From Spirochaetaceae bacterium UBA6243 (GTDB lineage Bacteria; Spirochaetota; Spirochaetia; Treponematales; Rectinemataceae), in assembly GCA_002441395.1 (NCBI GenBank), contig DJVZ01000027.1:37780-87294 (forward strand): 49,515 bases of DNA, written 5' to 3'. Positions 16,263 to 24,540 of this stretch are shown here, in pieces (position 1 is the first letter of the stretch; each line of letters opens with the position of its first letter). The position numbers and the translations under genes were made by a program. The notes beneath the pieces were generated by a model, which searched no databases, was not told the origin of the DNA, and saw nothing but the letters and a program-made list of their open reading frames with translations.

Positions 16263-17131
16263 CACAGGCGTCAGCTGAAGAAAGGTACTCGTTCGGCATC
16301 TATGAAAAAGCCATGCCCCCGGGGTTGCATATGCGCGAAAAATTGCAGGCAGCCTCACGGCATGGTTACGACTTTATGGAATTGAGCATCGATGAAAGCG
16401 ATGAAAAGCTCGCCAGGTTGAACGCATCGGCGCAATGGAAGCGCGAGCTGGCAGATGCCATTCGGGATACGAACATACGAATCCCAACGATGTGTCTCTC
16501 GGGACACAGAAAATTTCCTCTTGGCAGCTCCGATCAGGCCTTGCGGGTTCGCGGTATGGAAATCATGAAGGCGGCGATCCGGACGGCGGCTGATCTGGGC
16601 ATTCGAATCGTTCAGATAGCGGGGTATGATGTCTACTACGAGCCTTCCACGGCGGAAACCGGGTCTTTTTTCGCGGAAAACCTCGCAAAAAGTGTGGAAT
16701 ATGCAGCGTGCTATGGTGTCTGTCTTGCATTCGAAACGATGGAAACGCCATTCATGAACACAGTCGAAAAAGCACTTGAATTCGTAAAATCGATCAATTC
16801 CCCCTATTTGCAGCTGTATCCCGATGTCGGCAATGTCACCAACGCATTCCAGGGGGACACACCGAGGGTCGTGCAGGACCTGCGATGCGGGAAAGGGCAT
16901 ATTGTGGCTGTCCACCTGAAAGAGACGAAGCCCGGTATCTTTCGTGAGGTATCATACGGCCGGGGGCATGTCGATTTTGATGCCTGCGTCGCAGAAACTG
17001 CAAAAGCCGGAGCACGTATGTTTACCTCGGAATTCTGGTATTCTCCGGATGTGGACTGGGAGGCAGAAATGGAAAAATCCTTTGCATTCCTACACAGCAA
17101 GCTTGAGCGGGCATTCTCGGGAGAAATCTAG
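16259..17131 (+). CDS. Sugar-phosphate 3-epimerase, UlaE/SgaU family
   Basis: A 290-residue TIM-barrel epimerase. The metal and catalytic acids are recognisable in FETMETPFM (near 160-168), YPDVGNVTNAFQGD (near 182-195), HLKETKPG and TSEFWY. The opening GIYEKAMP and LSGHRKFPLGS are hallmarks of L-ribulose-5-phosphate 3-epimerases (UlaE, SgaU, YiaQ-linked pathways), which convert L-xylulose-5-phosphate to L-ribulose-5-phosphate. It overlaps both neighbours (4 bases upstream, 1 base downstream), so it is translated as part of a tight unit with the kinase. It suggests a pathway through L-pentulose phosphates, but the 4-epimerase (AraD/UlaF) is not in the window. Confidence 0.85.
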   Translation: MTQASAEERYSFGIYEKAMPPGLHMREKLQAASRHGYDFMELSIDESDEKLARLNASAQWKRELADAIRDTNIRIPTMCLSGHRKFPLGSSDQALRVRGMEIMKAAIRTAADLGIRIVQIAGYDVYYEPSTAETGSFFAENLAKSVEYAACYGVCLAFETMETPFMNTVEKALEFVKSINSPYLQLYPDVGNVTNAFQGDTPRVVQDLRCGKGHIVAVHLKETKPGIFREVSYGRGHVDFDACVAETAKAGARMFTSEFWYSPDVDWEAEMEKSFAFLHSKLERAFSGEI

Positions 17132-18714
17132 TGAAAAAGTACTTTCTTGGCATTGATAATGGCGGAACCGTCGCCAAAGCGGCGCTCTTTGATGAAAAAG
17201 GCATGGAAGTCGGTGTTGCCTCCGAGACCATCCCCTTTACTTCAGCCGGTGGAGGATGGGCAGAACGCGACATGCATTCGATGTGGAAAGCAAACTGCAG
17301 AATCATAAAAAAAGTACTGCGGGATTCCGTAATTGCTCCGCAGAAAATTGCCGGAATCGGCTGTACTGGCCACGGCAAGGGTCTCTATCTCTGGGGAAAG
17401 AATGATACACCCGTATACCCGGGCATTGTCTCGACAGATACGAGAGCATGGGAGTACCCGCTCCGCTGGCAGAAAGATGGTACTGCAGCTCGCGTGTATG
17501 TCAAAACATTTCAAAAAATTTTGGCCTGTCAGCCTGTATCGCTTTTGGCGTGGTTCAGGGATCACAACCCGGACATTCTCTCCCGAGTGCGATGGATATT
17601 CGAAGCCAAAGACTTTGTCCGGTACATGCTGACCGGAGAAGCCGCAGCTGAAATTACCGATTATTCGGGCTCGGGGCTCATGAATATTCGCGATGGGTGT
17701 TTCGATATCGGACTTCTCAAAGAATATGGCATCGCCGAATGCATGGGTGCCCTTCCGCCCCTGGTCAAGTCCGCCGAGCTCGCAGGACGAATAAGCAAAA
17801 AAGCAGCAATGGCAACAGGCCTTGTGGAAGGAACACCCGTCGCTGGCGGAATGTTCGATATCGATGCATGTGCTGTTGCTTCCGGCGTTATTGACCCGGA
17901 AAATATTTGCGTTGTCGCAGGCACCTGGAGCATCAATGAATATGTCTCAAGATTTCCGGTCACCGATGGGAGCGTAATGATGAATTCGCTCTTCTGTTTG
18001 CCGGAGTATTTTCTTATTGAAGAATCAAGTCCGACTTCGGCCGGCAATTACGAGTGGTTCATTCATTTCTTCCTGGAAAAAGAAAAAGCAGAGGCCACGG
18101 CGTCGGGGCTTTCCGTGTTTGAAGTTGCAGATCGCATGGCCGCGCAGATCGCGCCAGAAGAGTGCGACCTGCTTTTTCTGCCATTTTTATTCGGCTCTAA
18201 TTATAATCCTGAGGCGCGGGCTGGTTTTCTGGGGTTTTCTGCAGCTCACACGCGTGCCCACATGATTCGCGCGGTTCTTGAGGGTATCGCTTTCAGCCAC
18301 AAGACTCATCTGGAGAAATTGGTAACATCACGCAGGAATTTGATGCAAAGGGAAGCACCGCCACAGGGGATTCCCCCCAATCCGGAACCCGAAATAAATG
18401 AAAAGAGAACCGTCGTCCGTCTCACCGGAGGAGCTGCAAAATCCCGACTCTGGGTCCAGATATTTGCGGATGTTTTCCAAATGCCGATAGAAACAGTCAT
18501 CTCGTCCGAGCCCGGAGCCCTGGGGGCTGCAATAGCTGCCGCCGTCGCGTGCGGAGAGTACAGAGACTTGAGGGAAGCTGCAGGGTATATGGTGCACCTC
18601 GCGGACCGCTTCGATCCTGACACAGGAAAATCTGATATATATGAACATAAATATTCTTTATATAGAGATATGACAGGCTCTCTCGACCAGACGTGGAGTG
18701 GATTCAAGCGGTAA
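17131..18714 (+). CDS. FGGY-family carbohydrate kinase (L-xylulose/L-ribulose kinase-like)
   Basis: A 527-residue FGGY kinase. The N-terminal phosphate loop is GIDNGGTVAKAALFD. The GCTGHGKGLYLWG stretch and AGGMFDIDACAVASG contain the sugar-site and catalytic Asp regions, and the C-terminal LTGGAAKSRLWVQIFADV is the second FGGY signature. Closest in flavour to LyxK/YiaP kinases, which phosphorylate L-xylulose or 3-keto-L-gulonate; this fits the adjacent UlaE epimerase. The start is GTG at 17131, sharing one base with the previous stop (TAG). The 3' end overlaps the convergent shikimate-dehydrogenase-family gene by 11 bases. Confidence 0.9.
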   Translation: MKKYFLGIDNGGTVAKAALFDEKGMEVGVASETIPFTSAGGGWAERDMHSMWKANCRIIKKVLRDSVIAPQKIAGIGCTGHGKGLYLWGKNDTPVYPGIVSTDTRAWEYPLRWQKDGTAARVYVKTFQKILACQPVSLLAWFRDHNPDILSRVRWIFEAKDFVRYMLTGEAAAEITDYSGSGLMNIRDGCFDIGLLKEYGIAECMGALPPLVKSAELAGRISKKAAMATGLVEGTPVAGGMFDIDACAVASGVIDPENICVVAGTWSINEYVSRFPVTDGSVMMNSLFCLPEYFLIEESSPTSAGNYEWFIHFFLEKEKAEATASGLSVFEVADRMAAQIAPEECDLLFLPFLFGSNYNPEARAGFLGFSAAHTRAHMIRAVLEGIAFSHKTHLEKLVTSRRNLMQREAPPQGIPPNPEPEINEKRTVVRLTGGAAKSRLWVQIFADVFQMPIETVISSEPGALGAAIAAAVACGEYRDLREAAGYMVHLADRFDPDTGKSDIYEHKYSLYRDMTGSLDQTWSGFKR

Positions 18715-19564
18715 ATTCTCTCGAAAGGGCCCTGATCATGATTTCCCGCGGCGCATCAATCCCCGTCCAGAATCTGAAGCCAATGACTCCTTGATTGACC
18801 AGCATTCCAAGCCCATTTATGGTCATCGCGCCGCGCTGAGCTGCCCTTTTCAAAAATTCGGTATCGGGGGGATTCGGAATCACATCACATACAATCAAAC
18901 CCTTTTGAATGGAATCGTAATCCATATGAGGAGACTCTTTCACCGCAGGGAACAGTCCGATCGAGGTCGCATTGACCAGAATTTGGGTAGCTTCCGGAAC
19001 TCTGAGCGCAGTGTCCCACGGAATATATCGGGCCTGACATTGTGTCCGCTCGTTTAGAAGCCGAACCAGAGTTTCTCCCCTGTCCCTGCCGCGATTCGCA
19101 ACACCAATTTGGGCTGCCCCGGCAAGTGCGAGCTCCACCGCAATTGCCCTTGCTGCGCCGCCCGCACCCAATATAAGCACATCCGCACCCGGAATAATTT
19201 CTCCGGCCTTCTCTTTCAGCGACTGGATAAAGCCTTTACCGTCGGTATTTTCTCCTCTCAGGCACCCCTCTCGGTTAATCACAGTATTTACGGCTCCGAT
19301 GAGGCGGGCATCCTCGGCAATCTCGTCGAGATAGCGCATCACCTCAATTTTATGAGGAATAGTGAGGTTAATGCCTCGCATATTGAAAGCCTTTAACCCA
19401 CGAACCGCATCGGCAAGGTCCTCTGGTCTCACTTCGATCGTAAGATAGCGCCAATTGAGGCCGAGATGGCTGAATGCTGCTTCCATCATGACCACCGTCG
19501 GGTTTTCCGCAACGGGATAACCGAACACACCTACGAGTTCCGATTTATAATTGCGATTTGGCAT
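18704..19564 (-). CDS. Shikimate dehydrogenase family protein, divergent (AroE-like)
   Basis: A 286-residue member of the shikimate/quinate dehydrogenase family. The catalytic pair is present: K72 in NLTIPHK and D108 in GENTDGKG. The NADP loop is LGAGGAARA (132-140), and NATSIGL is also typical. The N-terminal substrate motif (HSLSPxMHN in AroE) is not conserved: the equivalent stretch reads GYPVAENPTVVMMEAAF (15-31). It may therefore act on a related hydroxy acid or sugar-derived acid. The ATG at 19564 has GGAGG upstream; the longer frame to 19618 lacks one. It converges on the sugar kinase with an 11-base overlap and could serve that pathway. No other aromatic genes are near. Confidence 0.8.
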   Translation of the reverse strand: MPNRNYKSELVGVFGYPVAENPTVVMMEAAFSHLGLNWRYLTIEVRPEDLADAVRGLKAFNMRGINLTIPHKIEVMRYLDEIAEDARLIGAVNTVINREGCLRGENTDGKGFIQSLKEKAGEIIPGADVLILGAGGAARAIAVELALAGAAQIGVANRGRDRGETLVRLLNERTQCQARYIPWDTALRVPEATQILVNATSIGLFPAVKESPHMDYDSIQKGLIVCDVIPNPPDTEFLKRAAQRGAMTINGLGMLVNQGVIGFRFWTGIDAPREIMIRALSREFTA

Positions 19565-19697
19565 ATAGTTCCTCCATATATGCTCCATACTATATTCCAC
19601 AAGTCTTTCATCAAACACCCCTATATTCGCTGTCCACCGGCCGCCAGCATTGCCATATTGCTTAAAGCAGGCTACTCTTCCTCAGAAGAGAAATGCC

Positions 19698-20333
19698 ATG
19701 TCCCAAATGACTACAAAAACAGTGCCCGACAGCCCACCTGAGAACCCTTTAAAAATCTGCGTATTCTGCGGGTCTTCCTTGGGAAACCACCCTTCGTATG
19801 CCGAGCTTGCCGTGAAACTGGGGCGGACGTTGGCAGAGCGGGGCATGGTGCTTGTATACGGCGGGGGAAATGTCGGTCTGATGGGCACCGTCGCAGAGGC
19901 AGCCATGAACTCAGGCGGAAAGGTCATCGGCATCATTCCCCAGCGGCTCTTTGACCTTGTTGAGCAGCAGGAACTCACCGAGCTTCTTATCGTGAAGGAC
20001 ATGCATGAGCGCAAGGCCCTCATGCAGAAGAAGGCCGACGCCTTCATTTCGCTGCCGGGAGGCATCGGCACGATGGAGGAGCTCTTTGAGGTGTGGAGCT
20101 GGAGATATATCGGTTATCACCAGAAGCCAGTCGCGATTCTCAACATCGAACATTATTACGACAGGCTTCTTGAAATGCTCCGTCATATGGTGGGCGAAGG
20201 TTTTCTGCACAGAGAAATCTATGATGACCTCATTGTGAGCGACAATATCGAGGCTGTGCTGGAGGCCATACACGGAAAGGCCCGCGACTCGGGCGCCGTA
20301 CCGTTTCTAAAAAAGCCTGAGCGCAGGCGTTAA
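19698..20333 (+). CDS. LOG-family nucleoside 5'-monophosphate phosphoribohydrolase
   Basis: A 211-residue Rossmann-fold protein of the LOG (lonely guy)/YvdD family. It has CVFCGSSLGNHPSY near the N-terminus, the GGGNVGLMG loop and the hallmark PGGIGTMEE, whose residues cut the base from AMP or other nucleoside monophosphates. In bacteria these enzymes are usually nucleotide-recycling proteins. The chosen ATG at 19698 follows AGAAGAG; an upstream in-frame ATG at 19650 adds 16 residues without family similarity. Divergent from the AroE-like gene and convergent with pncB. Confidence 0.9.
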   Translation: MSQMTTKTVPDSPPENPLKICVFCGSSLGNHPSYAELAVKLGRTLAERGMVLVYGGGNVGLMGTVAEAAMNSGGKVIGIIPQRLFDLVEQQELTELLIVKDMHERKALMQKKADAFISLPGGIGTMEELFEVWSWRYIGYHQKPVAILNIEHYYDRLLEMLRHMVGEGFLHREIYDDLIVSDNIEAVLEAIHGKARDSGAVPFLKKPERRR

Positions 20334-20397
20334 GAGGCTACGCCAACGGCCCCTCATCCTGTCCAGGCATAGACTGAACCCTTTTCCATCCCAAAAC

Positions 20398-21846
20398 TCA
20401 CCCTTGCGATAGCTTCTGCTTAAAAAACGCGTTGATAAGAGATACTTTGAGATTGAACAGTCTGTCCGTGACGGAGACTTTGTAGATATGAGGGTTGAGG
20501 AGACGCAGATAGGTCGAGTCAAAGGTTTGGATTCGCTCTTTCATGAATGCCTGGATATGGATAATGTCAGGAAGTCCCTGAATGCGGGCCCCGTGTTCCA
20601 TCACCTTGAAGAGCAGAGGCTCGACACGCGCCGGCACGATTTTAAGCTGGCGCCAGTCTGCGCTCGGATGGTGTACAAGGTATTCGAACCCCTCTTGAAT
20701 TTCTTCCTCGCTGCATGAAATAAGGTCGAGCCGTGCTGCACCTCTCTGATCGTAGAGCCGCCAAAGATTCTTGACGCCAGGATTCGTCGACTTCTCAGGA
20801 TTGTCGGAGAATTTCATGACGGGCCGCCCCTGCCCTTCCGGATCGATGGCAGACAGCTTATAGACCCCCGCAAATGCCGCATCGTTGCCGCCCGTCACAA
20901 GATTCGTTCCCACTCCCCAGACATCGATCGGCGCCTTACCGTCAACAAGACTTTCGATGATTTCCTCGTTGAGTTCATTGGAAACGACGATTTTGACATC
21001 AGGCAGGCCTGCTTCATCGAGCCGCCCCCGAATCATCCGGGACAGATAATCGATGTCGCCCGAATCGAGGCGCACGCCAAAGCCATACCCCTTTTCTATC
21101 AATTTTTTCCCTGCTTTTATGGCATTGATAATGCCAGACTCAAGAGAATTATAGGTGTCGATGAGAAATACCGTGTTTTTGGGATAAATCTCCGCATACG
21201 CGTCAAAGGCTTCAAGTTCGCTTGGGTAGGACATGACCCACGAGTGTGCCATCGTCCCCAGCACCGGAATACCGAACTCCTTGCCCGCGAGAGTGTTGGA
21301 AGTGCCGACCGCCCCTCCGATAAAAGCCGCACGGCTCGCCGAAAGCGCGCCATCCGCGCCCTGCGCCCTTCTCAGCCCGAATTCCATGATCGCTCCGCGT
21401 CCTGAAGCATTCCATATCCGTGCGGTTTTCGTCGCAATGAGACTTTGGAAATTGAGCACATTGAGAATGAGCCCCTCAACAATCTGTGCGGAAATCAGGT
21501 CAGCTTCCACGCGGACCAGCGGTTCTTGTGGAAACACGATTTCGCCTTCGCGGGCAGCATATATGGTACCCTTGAATTTGAATGAAGACAGGTGATCGAG
21601 AAAACCATCTTCAAAAAGACCCAATGTCGAGAGATACTCCAAATCCTCTTTTGAGAATGAAAAACCTTCAAGCGCTTCCATGAGCGTGGCAAGACCTGCA
21701 AATACCGAATACCCCCCACCGAAGGGATGTCTGCGAAAAAAGTAATCAAAGACGACTGGCATTGTCATGTGGCGCTTCCAGTAGCCCTGCGCCATGGTCA
21801 GTTCATAAAAATCAGTAAAAAGAGCCGTTTGATAATTACAATTCAT
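20398..21846 (-). CDS. pncB: Nicotinate phosphoribosyltransferase PncB
   Basis: A 482-residue nicotinate phosphoribosyltransferase that makes nicotinate mononucleotide from nicotinate and PRPP, coupled to ATP hydrolysis. It starts with TALFTDFYELTMAQGYW, the conserved family opening, and has FGLRRAQGADGA, LIDTYNSLESG and VRLDSGDI blocks. The ATG at 21846 has AAAGGGA upstream; the open frame continues to 22005 into pncA but shows no homology there. It follows pncA by 28 bases, forming a two-gene NAD salvage operon. Confidence 0.96.
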   Translation of the reverse strand: MNCNYQTALFTDFYELTMAQGYWKRHMTMPVVFDYFFRRHPFGGGYSVFAGLATLMEALEGFSFSKEDLEYLSTLGLFEDGFLDHLSSFKFKGTIYAAREGEIVFPQEPLVRVEADLISAQIVEGLILNVLNFQSLIATKTARIWNASGRGAIMEFGLRRAQGADGALSASRAAFIGGAVGTSNTLAGKEFGIPVLGTMAHSWVMSYPSELEAFDAYAEIYPKNTVFLIDTYNSLESGIINAIKAGKKLIEKGYGFGVRLDSGDIDYLSRMIRGRLDEAGLPDVKIVVSNELNEEIIESLVDGKAPIDVWGVGTNLVTGGNDAAFAGVYKLSAIDPEGQGRPVMKFSDNPEKSTNPGVKNLWRLYDQRGAARLDLISCSEEEIQEGFEYLVHHPSADWRQLKIVPARVEPLLFKVMEHGARIQGLPDIIHIQAFMKERIQTFDSTYLRLLNPHIYKVSVTDRLFNLKVSLINAFFKQKLSQG

Positions 21847-21874
21847 GGTATTCCCTTTCAATTTTAAGAATACA

Positions 21875-22498
21875 TCAGGCCTTCGCCGACAATTCACTTG
21901 TGGAGGCAAAGGTGCAGCCCAGTGCCCGTATCTGTTCTTTGGCGTTTGCAACGTCGCCGGGGTTTGCGTCGATCCCCTTGATCGCATCCTCAACCACCAC
22001 AACATCGAGCCCTATTCGCCTGGCATCCAAGGCAGTCGCTTTCACACAATAATCAGTGGCGAGTCCGCAAACCAGAATTCTCCGTATTCCAAGTGAAGAT
22101 AAAAGGCCCGCAAGTCCTGTCGGAGTAACCGCATCATTCTCAAAAAATGCCGAATAGCTGTCAAGCGTCTTCCTCATTCCTTTGCGCAGGATGAATCGTG
22201 CTCTCCACGTCTGAAGCGCCGGATGGAAATCGGCCCCTGTGCTGCCTGCGACACAGTGATCCGGCCACAGAATTGAGGGTGGTGTCACACTTGTATCAAG
22301 CGAAAAAGGGGGGAGCGATTTTGTAGAGGCAAAAGAACAATGCATGAGAGGATGCCAGTCCTGAGTCAGGATACTGAGAGGATACGCGGCGAGCAACGCA
22401 TTTACCTTCGGAACAATGGAATCTCCTTCCGGTACTGCAAGGACGCCGCCAGGACAAAAATCATTTTGAATATCGACTGCTACTAAAGCGCTGTCCAC
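21875..22498 (-). CDS. pncA: Nicotinamidase PncA
   Basis: A 207-residue nicotinamidase that hydrolyses nicotinamide to nicotinate for PncB. The catalytic triad is D9 (VDIQNDF), K106 (LRKGMRK) and C151 (ATDYCVK). Metal ligands D47 and H49 lie in QDWHP, with WPDHCVAG (78-85) supplying another His. It starts with GTG at 22498 behind a strong GGAGGGAAGGAA site; the codon choice may limit translation. First gene of the pncA-pncB pair. Confidence 0.94.
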   Translation of the reverse strand: MDSALVAVDIQNDFCPGGVLAVPEGDSIVPKVNALLAAYPLSILTQDWHPLMHCSFASTKSLPPFSLDTSVTPPSILWPDHCVAGSTGADFHPALQTWRARFILRKGMRKTLDSYSAFFENDAVTPTGLAGLLSSLGIRRILVCGLATDYCVKATALDARRIGLDVVVVEDAIKGIDANPGDVANAKEQIRALGCTFASTSELSAKA

Positions 22499-22587
22499 TT
22501 CCTTCCCTCCATCAGAATTATTTCTATAAAATGGTATCGCACTAGAGAAGATTTGAAAACTACCTGGAAATCACGAGAGACAAGTCA

Positions 22588-24120
22588 TCATAGGGGAATT
22601 TTGACATAGAGGTGAGCGGACGCAATTGAAAATTGTTTTGCTCCCATTTCAAACTTGCCGGTCCCCGAGGCTTCCACAAAAAAATGGGGCATCTTCGCCG
22701 AGGCACGAATCTGTACGCGCAATGCATCGGAATCCGAGTGTTTCAAAGGCACGTCAGTCGATACCGAGCATGAGAATGGATCAAAAGCAGTGCGCAGAGC
22801 TACAAGAACTCTGTCAAAAATGAACTTGCCATCCATATTCCGGGCTGTCGCCGATGTGTCGTCGGATTCTTCGTACTCTGAAATGCCGCTGAAGTCTCCA
22901 TCTTCTGCTTCGGAAGCATCTTTCTGTTCCGAGCACGAGGCCTGAAGTGCGAACCCGAGACCCAGTTGCGGGGCGGGCGATCGTGGCGCGGGCGGCCCTG
23001 CGCTTCGTATGTCCAGATCGAAACCCATCTTTCCGGACCACTGGCCCTCTTCTCTGGCTACGGTGCCAGAAAAGGATGGACTCAGGCCGACGTCCGCATC
23101 AAACACGTGAGTTCGCACTTCCTTATTCTCTATGCCAAAATGAACTTTTCCACCGTCAGGCCAATATTTCAATGCAAAAGGATCAGGGAGGGTGCCGAAG
23201 GATGGAGTATCGCCCATCACTGGCACGGCCGCGCCCTGCTTCGAAAACACAGAGAGGCCCGCTGAAAAGTTTTTGAAAAGAGGAATGCGGGAAATATCAA
23301 CTTCGTAATCGAGTTGAGCCATGGCATCGTGGCTGGCTGCTTTGCCTGTGGCCGATATAAAGTCTCCTGTTTCTGCATATAAAAATCCTTTCATTTTTTG
23401 TTTGGAAGCGCGCAACGATATATCGAGCCTGCCGGCCGCCGCCTTCAGCCATGAAAAATCGCCACGATGCGCTTCCATGTCAGGGTATACATGCAATCTT
23501 GCTAAAAACGAGATGTTGGACACGGAATATCCGGACCCTAAGGCGAGCCACGGTTTCATGCGATGTAAAACAGAGTTTTGGTCTTCCTCATCCAAAAGTG
23601 CCCCAACGCTGATTGCCACGCGTGCAGGATTGTCGAGAAACAAGTATTGCAGTGCCCCACAGCTGTATATCTCTCCTTTGGCCAAGAAAAGCGACAATCG
23701 CGAAGAAGTGGCAGAAATCCCCAGGGGATCGCTCGCGCTTCCGAGATTGCCGGAATACATGAGCGAACTGCCCCGGCTTGAAACCAGATCGGGCCGCGCC
23801 AGAAAACTGGCTGCATCACTGATTTTGAGTTTTCCTGCAGCCAGCGTAAGCCCGCCAAGCTTCCCCTTCGCAGTAAATGACGCCGAATTCAGTATTTCCG
23901 AATCGAGGGAGAGAGGCATCGAAGCATTGATGAGCGCATCAAAGGGCAAAATGAGTGACAGATAAGCCCGCGTCCCCGTCGTGGACGTGCTGAGAGAAAT
24001 ATTCCCCGACACCGATCGCGCCGATGCATCGAGGCTCAACGCGGCCGTGAGTGGCAGCAAAACAAATATGGCCGCACATTGCAATTTCTTCTTTCCCACA
24101 TGAACAAGACGCAGGTTCAC
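22588..24120 (-). CDS. Predicted secreted or outer-membrane beta-rich protein of unknown function
   Basis: A 510-residue protein I do not recognise. A basic N-terminus (RLVHVGKKK) and a hydrophobic core (about 14-29, AAIFVLLPLTAALSLD) form a probable signal peptide. The rest is rich in Ser, Ala, Leu and alternating polar/hydrophobic stretches typical of beta strands, such as LRVQIRASAKMPHFFVEASG near the end. An acidic low-complexity loop lies near 395-425. It could be an outer-membrane barrel or a surface-exposed protein; it ends in IPL instead of the usual aromatic residue. The start is GTG at 24120, with only a weak GAAG upstream. Divergent from the glutaredoxin gene. Confidence 0.7.
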   Translation of the reverse strand: MNLRLVHVGKKKLQCAAIFVLLPLTAALSLDASARSVSGNISLSTSTTGTRAYLSLILPFDALINASMPLSLDSEILNSASFTAKGKLGGLTLAAGKLKISDAASFLARPDLVSSRGSSLMYSGNLGSASDPLGISATSSRLSLFLAKGEIYSCGALQYLFLDNPARVAISVGALLDEEDQNSVLHRMKPWLALGSGYSVSNISFLARLHVYPDMEAHRGDFSWLKAAAGRLDISLRASKQKMKGFLYAETGDFISATGKAASHDAMAQLDYEVDISRIPLFKNFSAGLSVFSKQGAAVPVMGDTPSFGTLPDPFALKYWPDGGKVHFGIENKEVRTHVFDADVGLSPSFSGTVAREEGQWSGKMGFDLDIRSAGPPAPRSPAPQLGLGFALQASCSEQKDASEAEDGDFSGISEYEESDDTSATARNMDGKFIFDRVLVALRTAFDPFSCSVSTDVPLKHSDSDALRVQIRASAKMPHFFVEASGTGKFEMGAKQFSIASAHLYVKIPL

Positions 24121-24172
24121 GCTTGCGATACTTCAAATTTTGCAATAGAGATGTTCTGATCGGTGATCCTCC

Positions 24173-24201
24173 TTGACGCATAACTTTATATATAGTATTT
24201 T
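24173..24201 (+). promoter_or_regulatory. Candidate promoter of the glutaredoxin-like gene
   Basis: TTGACG (24173-24178), 17 bases and TATTTT (24196-24201), inside an AT-rich tract that also contains TATAGT at 24191-24196. An AGGAGG ribosome site follows at 24239-24244. Confidence 0.45.
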
Positions 24202-24249
24202 TCATATACAAAAAACACCTGTAGCAACAGGACATGAGCAGGAGGATAT

Positions 24250-24480
24250 ATGTCAGTCACTATCTATACCACACCTAGCTGCAGCTATTGCCGAATGGCA
24301 AAAGACTGGTTCCGCCAAAACGGTATCTCCTTTACGGAATACAATGTCGCCGCAGACATGCACCGCGCCGAGGAAATGATGCACAAATCAGGGCAGATGG
24401 GCGTACCGGTCATCGATGTAAATGGCAGAATCATTGTCGGATTCAACAAGCTTGAAATCGAAAGGGCCCTCCACCGCTAG
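24250..24480 (+). CDS. Glutaredoxin-like protein (NrdH/YruB type)
   Basis: A 76-residue thioredoxin-fold redox protein. The active site is CSYC (11-14) in YTTPSCSYCRMAKDWF. The cis-proline loop MGVPVIDVNGRIIVGF is conserved and ends in the FNK stretch seen in stand-alone clostridial and spirochaetal glutaredoxins. It should reduce disulfides in the cytoplasm. No ribonucleotide reductase is adjacent. AGGAGG precedes the ATG by 5 bases. Confidence 0.93.
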   Translation: MSVTIYTTPSCSYCRMAKDWFRQNGISFTEYNVAADMHRAEEMMHKSGQMGVPVIDVNGRIIVGFNKLEIERALHR

Positions 24481-24540
24481 ACATTGCGCGTCCACATCCT
24501 ATTCATTAGTATGGCTTTCAGAATTCAGTAGGAGAGGTAC

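Noticed and set aside
20324..20345. GGCGT...ACGCC inverted repeat at the end of the LOG gene
   Set aside because: Only 5 bp and no T-tract; not a credible terminator.
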